Part shown: positions 32,424 through 42,800 of the stretch, piece by piece
Position numbering within the stretch: the stretch's first letter is position 1
Layout of the letters: each line of letters starts with the position of its first letter
DNA from: Cytophaga sp. FL35
Lineage (GTDB): Bacteria; Bacteroidota; Bacteroidia; Flavobacteriales; Flavobacteriaceae
NCBI RefSeq assembly: GCF_014349235.1
Contig: NZ_JACSOH010000017.1
Span: 1 to 64,000, forward strand
Direction: 5' to 3'
Length of the DNA: 64,000 nt
Made by a program: the position numbers and the translations under genes
The notes under the pieces: generated by a model
Database searches by the model: none
The model's input: only the letters and a program-made list of their open reading frames with translations
Told to the model about the DNA's origin: nothing

Positions 32424-33301
32424 TATTGGGCAATTGTAAGGTTCGAAAACAAGTTTTGTAACTCATGTTTATTCCCATTCATTTTCTCCAATCGAAGTAT
32501 CGCCTCCTTTAAACATTCCATAAAATCCAATTGTTTCTGTACAATTGGTAGTTCTTTAGTATAGATATCCTCAGGATTGACTCCGTTTTTGGGATATCTT
32601 GTCCGCGAACTATGTTGAATGGTCAGTAAAGCGCAAAAGTAAAATGTATGGTCTATAAATATAGAATCAAATTGAATTGGTATCAGGTGATGCATTAAAT
32701 TTTGAAAATACATTTGCGACTTTTTTTTATCCGCAAGCATATTCAAAATTTCCCTTTTTGTTTCCAAAGCTTCCTTCGTACCTAATTCCCCAAAGTATCT
32801 TGCCATGGCCTGCATTTGTGACCTAAGTATTGAATTGCTATTTTCCGGAAATGCATATTCAATGGTTTCTAAGCCCGTTAGGATTTCTAAAAAGCCATCG
32901 AGATCTTCCAATGTAAAATTAACCAAGTCGCAATTTTTCAATCTGTCTATACTGCAAATGGCCGCTGAAATTGATTTATGGTGTTTGGCAAAGCTCTTAT
33001 GGGAAAGCGGCTCCAGATCTTTAGGCATTGGATAGCTTTCAAGAAGCTCTATTGTGGCCTTCATTTTTTCTTCTTTTTGCACCATAATCTTTCTTGGAAT
33101 TTTAAATTGATCGTGGGATGTCTCCTCGATTTCCTTTTCGGTAAAATCGCCAGAGAAAAGAGCCGCAGCTTTATTGGCTTTCTCGCTTGCCTGTTGGAAC
33201 AGAAAATATGAATTTCTATACTTTCCGTTTCGGTGGAGCAAGATGACAGATTCCAAATCATTAAGAGCGATATTTAGCCATGTATTGATTATTGTTTGCA
33301 T
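32423..33301 (-). CDS. HEPN-domain protein
   Basis: Started at ATG 33301, the protein has 292 residues and opens with a HEPN-type helical bundle: TWLNIALNDLESVILLHRNG, then NSYFLFQQASEKANKAAAL, the usual dimerising four-helix pattern. A longer in-frame start at 33376 would add 25 residues that look non-conserved. HEPN proteins are frequently RNases of toxin-antitoxin or abortive-infection systems, with an R-x4-6-H active site. No convincing copy of that motif is seen in the first domain, so it could be a non-catalytic or helper HEPN. It overlaps the CoiA-like gene by one base and both are likely one operon. Confidence 0.65.
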   Translation of the reverse strand: MQTIINTWLNIALNDLESVILLHRNGKYRNSYFLFQQASEKANKAAALFSGDFTEKEIEETSHDQFKIPRKIMVQKEEKMKATIELLESYPMPKDLEPLSHKSFAKHHKSISAAICSIDRLKNCDLVNFTLEDLDGFLEILTGLETIEYAFPENSNSILRSQMQAMARYFGELGTKEALETKREILNMLADKKKSQMYFQNLMHHLIPIQFDSIFIDHTFYFCALLTIQHSSRTRYPKNGVNPEDIYTKELPIVQKQLDFMECLKEAILRLEKMNGNKHELQNLFSNLTIAQ

Positions 33302-33505
33302 AAGAGGTGTACGTGTAACCTGAATGATATCTATAAATATATTGATATTTCTTTCAGTTAATAATCTATAAGCCAATATGTCAATGTACTTTCTTGAATT
33401 TACTTCTCATAGATGAATTTGTTTAAGGGAGCTTACTATATTTATTCATGAAAAATCTAAATAAATCCTTTGAAACAAGACTTTTTTATAATACTTTTAC
33501 CGTAT

Positions 33506-33535
33506 ATAAAATCGCATACAGCGTATGCATTTTAT
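33506..33535. repeat. 30-bp imperfect palindrome upstream of tRNA-Met
   Basis: The left arm ATAAAAT-C-GCATAC and right arm GTATGC-ATTTTAT are complementary over 13 pairs with one bulged C and a 3-base loop AGC. It lies about 205 bases before the HEPN start on one side and 48 bases before the tRNA on the other. It is a candidate operator for the HEPN operon, or a recombination site. Confidence 0.6.
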
Positions 33536-33582
33536 AAAATCAAGCGATTATTAACTCGCTGTTAATTAAAGAGTTATGAAAC

Positions 33583-33655
<73 letters not shown>

Positions 33656-33656
33656 C

Positions 33657-33690
33657 AAAAAAGCTCCTTGAAAATTCAAGGAGCTTTTCT
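33657..33690 (+). terminator. Terminator after tRNA-fMet
   Basis: The stem AAGCTCCTTGAA (33661-33672) pairs perfectly with TTCAAGGAGCTT (33675-33686) around a 2-base loop and is followed by T-rich sequence. It lies immediately after the tRNA. Confidence 0.85.
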
Positions 33691-33799
33691 TTTGGAATCA
33701 ATTGAAATTAACTTCGACATTGAGAACAAAAGAAAGGATGTTTTGCGAAGTATTTGGAGCTTTTTTGTAAAGCCAGCCATAGGCCCACGGCTATACCGT

Positions 33800-33817
33800 G
33801 AATCCAATCCCCGCCAC
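33800..33817 (+). repeat. Degenerate copy of the tRNA-fMet 3' end
   Basis: GAATCCAATCCCCGCCAC matches the T-arm/acceptor end of the tRNA (33639-33656) at 15 of 18 positions. It lies 144 bases downstream of the gene, with no further tRNA structure around it. It could be an old attachment-site remnant from an island integrated at the tRNA 3' end. The rest of the 33691-33913 gap holds nothing recognisable except a short hairpin at CCACGG/CCGTG just before this fragment. Confidence 0.4.
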
Positions 33818-33913
33818 ATGTAGGACCAACTAGAAATAGCTGTTTTTTTTCGAGACTATACGAATCAAAGGTTCAACTTTCTGAAATTTTCACTTGAGTC
33901 AAAGAAAAAATAT

Positions 33914-33947
33914 AAAAAAGGAGCAACGATTTTTTTGCTCCTTTTTA
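33914..33947 (-). terminator. Terminator at the end of the sulfatase/SusCD operon
   Basis: AAAAAGGAGCAA pairs with TTGCTCCTTTTT in a 12-bp perfect stem. It lies 54 bases beyond the stop of the last sulfatase on the minus strand, with T-runs suitable for termination. Confidence 0.8.
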
Positions 33948-34000
33948 ACTAACTAACAAATCAACTTTATATAATCATAAATAATTATCCGTCTAGAGCA

Positions 34001-35461
34001 TTAAAAAGGCCCTCCACTGTTAACTTCATCAGCATTTGAGTTACATCCAGGCATTTCACCCCGAACTTTAAAGTTTTCCTCCATTTTTTTTCCACTATCG
34101 CGGGTGTACCAATCTTTAGTCAAATCATCGGGAACGCTGTCGGCAGTTTCCAACATCCAATTCTCAAGTACTTTTTTTAATGTACGACGGGTTTCTTCAA
34201 ACTCATTTTTTCCGCTTAGATTATAGTACTGATGCTCATCCATAGACAATTCGAATAATTCTTCCATAGGTCGAGGTTGAAGAAAAACATCATTTTGCTC
34301 AGCAGTCAAGTTGCCATTGGCCCTAGACCTTTGTAAAGATTTAAAGGAGGTACTATTCAATGCATCGGCAGGACCTTGGTTGGGGAATTGAGGCCTAAAA
34401 TTGAGAACATACAGAAAATCTTTGGTACGTACCATACGTTCGTGGGCTTCATGATCATGCCAGTTGTGTTCGGCAAAAGCGTATTTTCTAAACTCAAGAT
34501 TAGGGTCTTTAAATAGTTTTTTAAAGCTCTTGCCTTGAAAACTCCGCGGTGTTTCTACCTCGCACACATCTAAAAGGGTAGGCGCCACATCAACCGCACT
34601 GACCAAACTCGTGCTAATACCCTCTTTTAAACGACCAGACCAATGAGCTATAAATGGAGTTTTTATGCCAGAATCATACATTCTCGTCTTATCTCGAGGG
34701 AAAGGACGGCCATTATCGGCCATTATAAGTATCAGGGTATTCTCATATTCTCCCTCAGCCTTCAAGGTCGCTACCACTTTACCGATATATGCATCAAAGC
34801 GAGCAATTTCATTGTAATAATGGGTCAAATCTTCACGCGTCTCTTTGTCATCGACTAAGGTAGAAGGCACCTCAACATCTTGAATCTTATGGGTTTTTGA
34901 AAATCGATTTTGCCCCCAAGGTCGATGAGCGTCAAATGCCGCGAACCAAAAGAAAAAAGGTTTGTTCTTATCCCTTTGTTTAATGGTAGGCATCCACATC
35001 GCCTCGCCCCCATCCCCGTTTTGGACGTTTTCATCATAAATGCTATCAAACCCCTGGCGTAACAGTTTTCCCATGTGCCATTTTCCTGCTTGCCCAGTAT
35101 AGTACCCTTTTTTTTGCAGTTCAGAGGCTATAGAACTAAAGTCTTTCTTAGGTTCGGTATGCAGTTCCGCTGCCCCAGTATTATGTGGATAGCGCCCCGT
35201 TAAAATACTAATTCTACTGGGGCTACAAGAACTAGTGGTAAGAATAGCATTATCGAACCTTATTCCCTTTTTTGCAAGCCCATCGATATTCGGAGTCTTG
35301 ACAAAGGAGTTTCCGTAACAACCTAAATCGTTATAGCTCACATCATCGGCCATAAAAACGATAATATTGGGTTTTACTTTACTTTGGCTATAAGATGATT
35401 GTATAATATTATAGAATACAAGACAAACACTACTCAATTTAATAAAATTGTGAATCTTCAT
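34001..35461 (-). CDS. Formylglycine-dependent sulfatase (SGSH-like)
   Basis: The 486-residue protein has an N-terminal signal peptide (to about residue 25), the metal-binding start NIIVFMADDVSYNDLGCYG, and the catalytic motif CSPSRISILTG. Its Cys79 would be converted to formylglycine. Further conserved pieces are GKWHMG, LILIMADNGRPFPRDKTRMYDSGIKTPFI and the Cys-rich C-terminus. The shape of the N-terminal part and the Asp-Asn-Gly metal site fit the heparan N-sulfatase (SGSH)-like S1 group more than arylsulfatase A. It is the last gene of the PUL operon and probably desulfates a marine polysaccharide in the periplasm. The substrate is not predictable. Confidence 0.88.
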   Translation of the reverse strand: MKIHNFIKLSSVCLVFYNIIQSSYSQSKVKPNIIVFMADDVSYNDLGCYGNSFVKTPNIDGLAKKGIRFDNAILTTSSCSPSRISILTGRYPHNTGAAELHTEPKKDFSSIASELQKKGYYTGQAGKWHMGKLLRQGFDSIYDENVQNGDGGEAMWMPTIKQRDKNKPFFFWFAAFDAHRPWGQNRFSKTHKIQDVEVPSTLVDDKETREDLTHYYNEIARFDAYIGKVVATLKAEGEYENTLILIMADNGRPFPRDKTRMYDSGIKTPFIAHWSGRLKEGISTSLVSAVDVAPTLLDVCEVETPRSFQGKSFKKLFKDPNLEFRKYAFAEHNWHDHEAHERMVRTKDFLYVLNFRPQFPNQGPADALNSTSFKSLQRSRANGNLTAEQNDVFLQPRPMEELFELSMDEHQYYNLSGKNEFEETRRTLKKVLENWMLETADSVPDDLTKDWYTRDSGKKMEENFKVRGEMPGCNSNADEVNSGGPF

Positions 35462-35492
35462 ATTTATAGATAGATTTAAGCAAAATCAATCT

Positions 35493-36866
35493 CTATTTTG
35501 GGTTTTGCCATGGTACCTTACCGCCCATTTGAATGTGCTTTAACAACTGACCATTCAATTCCTTATATTTTTCAGGATTTTTTTTCATCAGGTTGTTCCC
35601 TTCAAGGGGATCGATACTCAAATTATAGAGTTCGAAAGGTTCATACGGACTGTTCTGTAATAATTTCCAGTCGCCCTTTCGCACGGCATATATGGGTTGG
35701 CCACCGTAAGTAGCCCCCCCCTCCCTTCTAGTAAAGTACAAGGTACGCTCGGCATTTGAAGATGTCCCAGACCCCATAAGTTCGGACAAAAAACTTTGTC
35801 CTTCCTTGTTGTTTTCCAAATTTGCCCCAACAGCTTCAAGTAGCGTCGGATATAGATCCATTGAAATTTGCATTTTGGTGGAGCTGCTCCCCGGTTTGAT
35901 CCTACCGGGCCAACTTATGGCCGTTGGCACTTTTAGGCCACCTTCATACATGCTTTGTTTTCCATCGCGGAGGGGGCCATTGTTGGCTTTGCTCGGTAAA
36001 TGACCTCCATTATCACTAGTAAATATGATGATGGTATTTTCATATTGTCCGCTTTCCTTTAAAGCCGTTACTACTTTTCCGATGCCGTCATCCATGTGCT
36101 CGATAAAAGCCACCAATTTTGCACGGGTCTCATCGATGTTCTTTTCCCTTCGATTTACTTTGTCTAGCCATTCTTTGGGAGGTTGTACAGGGAAGTGGGG
36201 GGCGTTGTAGGCCAAATAGAGGAAGAAAGGTCGATTATCATCTTTTTGGCTTTTGATGTAATCGACCGACCAATCCGTAAAGAGGTCCGTCGCATGGCCA
36301 TCAGGGTCAATTTCACGACCATTGAACCGCATGTAATTAATATCGTGACGGCGATGGGTCCAATAGTCATCCATCATATCGCCCAACCAGCCATGAAAAT
36401 AATCGAAACCGCGCTCTACAGGGGTATTAGGGGATTCCAGACCTAAATGCCACTTACCAATAATTGCCGTGGCATATCCTTCCATTTTTAACGCTTGTGG
36501 CAAGAGCGTTGCCTTTGGATCCAAATACCCCCAGCTGTTTCTTGGGTTAGTTCTGATTACTCCGGGAACACCTACATAGTCTTGATACCTCCCGGTAAGA
36601 AGGGCTGCACGTGTTGGTGAACAGACGGGGCAATTGGCATAAAAGTTGTCAAAGCGCATTCCCGATGCTGCAATTTGATCGATATGGGGTGTACGGATAT
36701 CCTCTGTACCGTAATACGAGACGTCGTGATAGCCTTGGTCATCGGTGAGAATCAATAAAATATTAGGCTCCTCAACAATACCCAAAGTGTCCTGACCCGA
36801 AATTTTACAACCAAACACCGAAGCAATTAATATGCAGACGTAATTAAAATAGACCCTATTAAACAT
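35493..36866 (-). CDS. Formylglycine-dependent sulfatase (arylsulfatase type)
   Basis: The 457-residue protein has a signal peptide, the first metal site NILLILTDDQGYHDVSYYG, and the catalytic sequence CSPTRAALLTG with Cys82. It also has GKWHLGL, FTSDNGGHLPSKANNGPLRDGK and the C-terminal region GDWKLLQN. It is clearly distinct from the two neighbouring sulfatases, which suggests each removes sulfate from a different ring position. It is separated by 20 bases from the upstream gene and 31 from the downstream one, consistent with an operon. Confidence 0.88.
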   Translation of the reverse strand: MFNRVYFNYVCILIASVFGCKISGQDTLGIVEEPNILLILTDDQGYHDVSYYGTEDIRTPHIDQIAASGMRFDNFYANCPVCSPTRAALLTGRYQDYVGVPGVIRTNPRNSWGYLDPKATLLPQALKMEGYATAIIGKWHLGLESPNTPVERGFDYFHGWLGDMMDDYWTHRRHDINYMRFNGREIDPDGHATDLFTDWSVDYIKSQKDDNRPFFLYLAYNAPHFPVQPPKEWLDKVNRREKNIDETRAKLVAFIEHMDDGIGKVVTALKESGQYENTIIIFTSDNGGHLPSKANNGPLRDGKQSMYEGGLKVPTAISWPGRIKPGSSSTKMQISMDLYPTLLEAVGANLENNKEGQSFLSELMGSGTSSNAERTLYFTRREGGATYGGQPIYAVRKGDWKLLQNSPYEPFELYNLSIDPLEGNNLMKKNPEKYKELNGQLLKHIQMGGKVPWQNPK

Positions 36867-36886
36867 AGTGATATCTTGGATTTAAA

Positions 36887-38356
36887 TTAATCCCCTCTTT
36901 TTGCAAGTTGATCTTTCCCTTTTACCATTTTGTCTTCATGGTCTTTTACTACACGATCAATATTGGCAATTACATCCGGATTTTCCTTTGAAATATCATA
37001 CTTTTCCGAAGGATCAATACTTAAATTGTACAATAATGGAGGATCATGTTCTTTTATTTCAGGACCATAAGCATCTTGAGTTATAAAATGTGCTTTAAAA
37101 TCACCATTGCGCACGGCATACAACTTATCTCCTCTATAATAGAACATATCCTTTCTCGCGCTACTCTCCTTATTAAAAAGCACGGGGGCAAGATCCACAC
37201 CATCTATAATCCTGTCCTGTGGTATATCAACACCTGCTAATTTGCTAAACGTAGTGAACAAATCCATAGTACTGCCCAAATCGGCAATAATGCCAGGAGC
37301 AATTCTACCAGGGGCCCAAAAAATACAGGGCTCTCGCATGCCACCTTCCCAGGTAGAACCCTTTCCATTTCGCAAAAGTCCGGCGCTACCACCTTCTTCG
37401 TTCATTATCAGCCAGGGACCATTATCAGAAGTGAAAACTAAAATCGTGTTTTCATCGATTCCTATCTTTTTTAATTCATCTAGGATTTGGCCAACGCTAT
37501 GGTCAATTTCTTCTACCACATCTCCATAGATACCCCTTGGACTTTTTCCTTGAAATTCCTTAGATGCAAACAAAGGAACATGTGGAAGGTTATGTGCCAG
37601 GTATAAAAAGAAAGGTCCATCCCTTTTGTCATTTATGAACTTTATTGCCTCCTCGGTGTATCGCTTCGTGATGGTATGTTGATCCGCTGGACGCTCGATA
37701 ATTTCCATATCCCTCATCAAGGGAACATTGAATGTATTAATGTCCTTTCTTTCCTCAGATTTCCAAAATTCAAAATATCCTCCCGCAGACCGGAACGGCA
37801 CTATATTATCCATATCATTACTATATGGTATGCCAAAATAGGAATCGAAACCGTGGCTCGTGGGCAAATATTCTTCCTTGTGTCCCAAATGCCATTTTCC
37901 TATAGCTGCTGTAGCATAACCGCCTTTTTTCATCTGTTCTGCCAGAGTTACTTCAGACTGCGGCAGTCCGTTATGGGAATCAGGGAAAAGTACACGATTT
38001 TTGGAACTTGCCATTCCGCTTCTAACTGGAAGCCTTCCCGTTAACAAGGCAGCCCTACTAGGGGTACACACACTAGCGCCGACATAGAAATTGGTCCACT
38101 TTTGACCCTCTGTGGCCATTTGGTCCAAATGTGGAGTTTTGATTGTCGGGTGTCCATATGTCCCCAAATCACCATAACCGAGATCGTCGGCAAAAACGAT
38201 GATTATATTGGGTTTTTCCATCTTGGAATTATCACCTTGGCCTAATGCTGTAGAATTGAAAATCAATATGATTCCGAAAAAAATACAATACCTTCTATAG
38301 GATGCAATAACTAAATTTAACCGCCCACCTAGTTTTAAACTATTCATAATGTTCAA
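36887..38356 (-). CDS. Formylglycine-dependent sulfatase (GALNS/ARSA-like)
   Basis: The 489-residue protein has an exported N-terminus, the metal-site segment [21 protein letters not shown], and the catalytic [19 protein letters not shown] motif with Cys97. [18 protein letters not shown] and FTSDNGPWL complete the active site. The Gly-rich motif and the RLPVRSGM continuation are typical of GALNS/arylsulfatase-A-like S1 families acting on exo-linked sugars. It is the first sulfatase after SusD, 12 bases beyond the SusD stop, and is likely co-transcribed with the transporter genes. Confidence 0.88.
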   Translation of the reverse strand: MNIMNSLKLGGRLNLVIASYRRYCIFFGIILIFNSTALGQGDNSKMEKPNIIIVFADDLGYGDLGTYGHPTIKTPHLDQMATEGQKWTNFYVGASVCTPSRAALLTGRLPVRSGMASSKNRVLFPDSHNGLPQSEVTLAEQMKKGGYATAAIGKWHLGHKEEYLPTSHGFDSYFGIPYSNDMDNIVPFRSAGGYFEFWKSEERKDINTFNVPLMRDMEIIERPADQHTITKRYTEEAIKFINDKRDGPFFLYLAHNLPHVPLFASKEFQGKSPRGIYGDVVEEIDHSVGQILDELKKIGIDENTILVFTSDNGPWLIMNEEGGSAGLLRNGKGSTWEGGMREPCIFWAPGRIAPGIIADLGSTMDLFTTFSKLAGVDIPQDRIIDGVDLAPVLFNKESSARKDMFYYRGDKLYAVRNGDFKAHFITQDAYGPEIKEHDPPLLYNLSIDPSEKYDISKENPDVIANIDRVVKDHEDKMVKGKDQLAKRGD

Positions 38357-38368
38357 ATTAAAAATTTA

Positions 38369-39799
38369 TTAATAACCCGGATTTTGTTCCAGAACAGGAT
38401 TTGCGTCCAAATTTGTTTGTGGAATAGGAAACAGTATATGAAAGTCTTGGGCATTCTTGCCTCGTGACTGAGCTCTTGAAATCATAACACCATGTCGTAT
38501 CTGATCTTCTCTAGAATTTCCTTCAAAATAGAACTCCCATTCCCGCTCTCTTAGAATGATATCACGTAAAGAATTTTTTGTAAAATCTGATAACGTCAAA
38601 GGAGATGCATTTGCCCTATTTCTTACTTGATTAATAAGGTCTATAACTTCTTGTGAAGGACCAGAAGATTCATTGAGTGCCTCAGCTCTCGTCAATAATA
38701 TATCAGAATAACGGATTACTGGTATGTCATTACCTGCATTCGGTCCTACAGCATTAGGGTCCCATGGAAGTTTATAAGGATGTGTTTGATCATTACCAAG
38801 TCCCTCAACGACCGTACCATCTGCCAAAGAGTATTCAGTAATTATTTGCGATACCCTTGTGTCCGTTGCCTCAAAAGAGTTGACAAATTCATCAAATAAA
38901 TAGGTTCTTGCAGCATAAACAGCATTATTCGAAAATGGTCTAGGGTACGCAGGTGGAAAAATTAAGGCATTAACTAAATTACTAGCCGTACCTGAACTAG
39001 CTAATTTGGGAAGTGTCCAAATTAGTTCGGCATTACCTTCATTTTCAATTGCAAAAACATCACTGTAATTTGACAATAAAGTGTATTGGTCCAAGTCTAT
39101 CACCTTCTTGGCTGTATCCGAAGCGTTTTCCCATTGCTTTGTGTTCAGATAATATTTCGAAAGTACAGCTAGTGCAATTCCTTTAGAAGCTTTACCAAAG
39201 GCTTCTGGTTCCAAAGGCAATGTTTCTACGGCAGCGATTAGTTCTTGTTCAATAAAATTTCTAACCTCTTCTTCACTAGCCCTTGGCTGTAAAGGGTCAT
39301 CCGTAGGAGTTTTGTACAAGGGTACCCTGCCGAATAATTTGTATAATTCAGAATAACACCAACCTCTTAAAAAATGGACCTCCGCTTCCGTTATCTGAAT
39401 AAAAGTATTGGAAAATGCTTCATTTTCCAGATTGGCCAAAACTAAATTAGCATCTCGAATTGAATTATAATACGTATTCCACATGGTAAGAAAATGATCA
39501 TGATTACTTGTCCATGTATAGTTGATGTATTGCACCCACAATTCTTCTATCGATCCACCAGCTCCCCAAGTTTCACCCGTAGTCATCGTACCCATATGAT
39601 ATGGTGCCCATGCCGCAACTGCACCTGAACGATGTGCATAGGTATAAGCAGAATTCATTAAAGATGAAATTCCTTGTTCAGTAGTAAACAAAGTTGTTGG
39701 GGATAACTCAGAAAAAACTTCTTCATCAAGGCGATCTGAACAGCTCAACATATTTAAACAAAAAAGGATGGCTATGATTTTATATTTATATGATTTCAT
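38369..39799 (-). CDS. SusD/RagB-family glycan-binding lipoprotein
   Basis: The 476-residue lipoprotein has the lipobox MLSC (Cys20), then the SusD helical repeat fold. Recognisable elements are the N-terminal FTTEQGISSLMNSAYTYA, the TPR-like stretch HFLRGWCYSELYKLFGRVPLY, and the C-terminal segment IPVIRYSDILLTRAEALNE with LREREWEFYFEGNSREDQIRHG. It would sit on the outer surface and deliver glycan to the SusC partner encoded 20 bases upstream. The specificity cannot be read. Together with three sulfatases it implies a sulfated ligand. Confidence 0.95.
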   Translation of the reverse strand: MKSYKYKIIAILFCLNMLSCSDRLDEEVFSELSPTTLFTTEQGISSLMNSAYTYAHRSGAVAAWAPYHMGTMTTGETWGAGGSIEELWVQYINYTWTSNHDHFLTMWNTYYNSIRDANLVLANLENEAFSNTFIQITEAEVHFLRGWCYSELYKLFGRVPLYKTPTDDPLQPRASEEEVRNFIEQELIAAVETLPLEPEAFGKASKGIALAVLSKYYLNTKQWENASDTAKKVIDLDQYTLLSNYSDVFAIENEGNAELIWTLPKLASSGTASNLVNALIFPPAYPRPFSNNAVYAARTYLFDEFVNSFEATDTRVSQIITEYSLADGTVVEGLGNDQTHPYKLPWDPNAVGPNAGNDIPVIRYSDILLTRAEALNESSGPSQEVIDLINQVRNRANASPLTLSDFTKNSLRDIILREREWEFYFEGNSREDQIRHGVMISRAQSRGKNAQDFHILFPIPQTNLDANPVLEQNPGY

Positions 39800-39819
39800 A
39801 AGAATGTTTTTTTTAGACC

Positions 39820-42800
39820 TTAAAAGCTAGCTGACAACCCCAAGAGATAAGTTCTGGCTAATGGATAACTACTGTAATCCACCCTTACATTACTACGGCC
39901 AAATGAATTTGCTTCAGGGTCAAAACCTACGTAATCAGTAATAGTAAAAAGGTTTTGACCAGTTAAATAAACTCTCATGGAATTTAGAAAATCTATGGGT
40001 TCTGTTGGAACATTATAGCTAAGCTGAACATTTTTGAGTCTTATGTAAGAAGCATCTTGAATTGTAAGAGTGTTCACTTTACTAGGGCCATAGGCATTGG
40101 GGTTAGTTGCTGAAGGCCATTTTGTATCAGTATTTTGAGGTGTCCAACGATTTAAGATTGGTTCCGATAGGCGATTTCTTCTAAAGTTTGCAGGATAAAT
40201 AGATTCGATTAAATTAATATTTATCAAATCAACTCCAGATTGACCTTGAAAGAAAAAATCCAATTGCAAGTTCTTGTAAGAAATAGAATTTTGAATACCA
40301 TAAGTAAAGTCTGGATAAGGATTTCCGATAATAGTTTGGTCATCCGGATTTATCACACCATCGCCATTTAGATCTTCAAATATTGGAAAGCCTGGTTCCG
40401 CAGTTGGTTGTGCAGAATTGGCAATGTCATCACCTTCTTGGAAAATTCCCGTAACGACATATCCATAGTAAGATGATAGTGGAGATTCTCTTTGAATGAT
40501 TGCCGTATTTCCCACGGCCTGAATATTACCCGTTACGATACTTTCAATTCTGCCCAAATCGACAACCTCATTTCTAATAGCGGAAAAATTAAAGGAAGTA
40601 CTCCATTTGAAATTGTCATTTATTATGTTCGTTGAATTTAGAAGAAATTCAAAACCTTTATTCTTAACAACTCCCACATTACTTAGAACAGAGGAATAAC
40701 CAGAAGCACTGGGTAACGGAAGGTTGAATAACAAATCCTTAGAGCTTTTGGTAAAATAATCAATGGTTGCGCTGTAGCGACCTCCTGAAATTCCTATATC
40801 CAAACCTAAATTGAACTGTTCTGTGGTCTCCCACTTTAAATCCGGGTTAGCGATACGGCTTGGTCTAATTCCTACCTGTGCGATACCATCGTAAATGACT
40901 TCTGGTCCTGTACCAAAGGTAAGTTGCGAAGCATAATTTCCAATTTCCTGGTTACCAGTCTGGCCCCAGCTAGCCCTTAATTTTAATTGGCTAATATAAT
41001 CGGGAATAAAGTCCTCTTCCTCCAGTTTATAACCAACGGCAACAGAAGGAAAATATCCCCATTTGTTATTGGCTCCAAACCTAGATGAACCATCAGCACG
41101 AAGGGAGCCTGTAAATAGAATTTTATTGAACAAATTATAATTAACACGCCCCAAATAAGAGAGAAGCGTGTTTTCCTCCTTACCACTATAAAGATTATCA
41201 GTATTAGTATTACCCAAAGCAAGGTTGTTTGTTGTCAGATTATCCGTTGGAAACCCACTTATATCACCTGCAAAAAATCTAGTATCAAATTTTTGATAAG
41301 TTACCCCTCCAAGAATAGTAAGTGCTTGATTTTTATCAAACTCCTTATTATAAGTCATCGTGTACTCAAACAAATAATTTGATCTTTCCAAAGTATTGAT
41401 AGCCGCAATACCATCTGCTCCACCTCCCCGTAGAGTATTTTTATTATTATATATATCCCTACGTGAATTTTGTCTATCGGTACCAAAATTAAATTTACCG
41501 GACAGTAAATCTGAAAAGTTATAATTTACAAAAGCACTACCAAACGTTCGGTTTGTCTCATTTAAACTTGTTATACCTCTTATGAGAGTTACCGGATTAT
41601 TTACAGTCAAATTTGAAGATTGCGAAAAAGAACCATCTGGATTAAAAATTGGCTCAGTTGGATCATACAACAAAGAAGCATAAATTGGTCCAGCATTTTC
41701 ATTTGTGTTTATACCATCTATACTATTATTATCCTTGATTAAACTTGTATTGAAGTTAACTCCTATTTGCGCTCGTTCTCCAATTTTAGTTTCCAAGTTT
41801 ATTCTTCCAGTATACCTTTTAAGACCAGAATTTTCGACGACACCTTCTTGGTCAAAATAATTCACTGAGGCATAGTACGAAGTTTTATCACTTGCTCCGC
41901 TAACGGAAAGTGTATGATTGGAAATAGGAGCAGAACGGAAAATTTCGTCTTGCCAATCAACCCCAACTCCTATGCTTTCTATATCTTCGTTAGAGAAGAG
42001 AGAATTGTTTCCTTGTGCTATAGACAAATCATTTATTGCCTTAATGTATTCAGAAGTAGACAATACATCTAATTGCTTTGCGACATTTTGGACACCTCCA
42101 TATACGTCATATGTTATATTAATTTTACCTTGCTTTCCTTTTTTTGTAGTGATTAAAATAACCCCATTAGCACCACGCGAACCATAAATAGCTGTAGCTG
42201 ATGCATCCTTTAAAATCTCGATAGATTGTATGTCTGCGGGGTTAAGAGCGTTAAGCGGATTTCTTGGACTTTGGTTATCGCTAACTTGAGCAACACCACC
42301 TGAACCCAAATTAGGACTGTTATCAATCGGAAAACCATCTATTACGTAAAGAGGCTCATTGCTAGCATTTAGTGAATTGGAACCCCTAATCCGGATTGCG
42401 AGCCCTCCACCTGGTTCAGAGCTCGCTTGGTTTATTTGTACTCCTGCCGCTCTACCTAGCATTAGTTGATCAACGGAAGAATTCGCTCCTGGATTTAAAT
42501 CATCAGGACTAAGCGAGGCAACAGCTCCGGTTAAGTCACTTTTCTTTTGTGTTCCATATCCTACTACCACCACTTCATCAAGTCCAGCAGCACTTTCCTC
42601 CAACGTTATAGTTAGACTGCTTTGGTTGTTCACCGGTATTGCTTTTGAAGCAAAACCGATATAGCTGACCTCTAAAATAGCGTTATCATCAGCAACCGAA
42701 ATAGAAAAATTACCATCGAAATCGGTTTGGGTCCCATTGGTGGTCCCTTTTTCAATAATATTGGCACCTGCCAAAGGAAGACCATCACTATCCGATACTG

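Noticed and set aside
33302..33376. Longer start for the HEPN protein
   Set aside because: The extra 25 residues look unlike the HEPN fold; it remains possible because no strong ribosome-binding site decides the start.
33690..33913. Second complete tRNA after tRNA-fMet
   Set aside because: Only the 3' fragment is tRNA-like; no D- or anticodon arm can be drawn.
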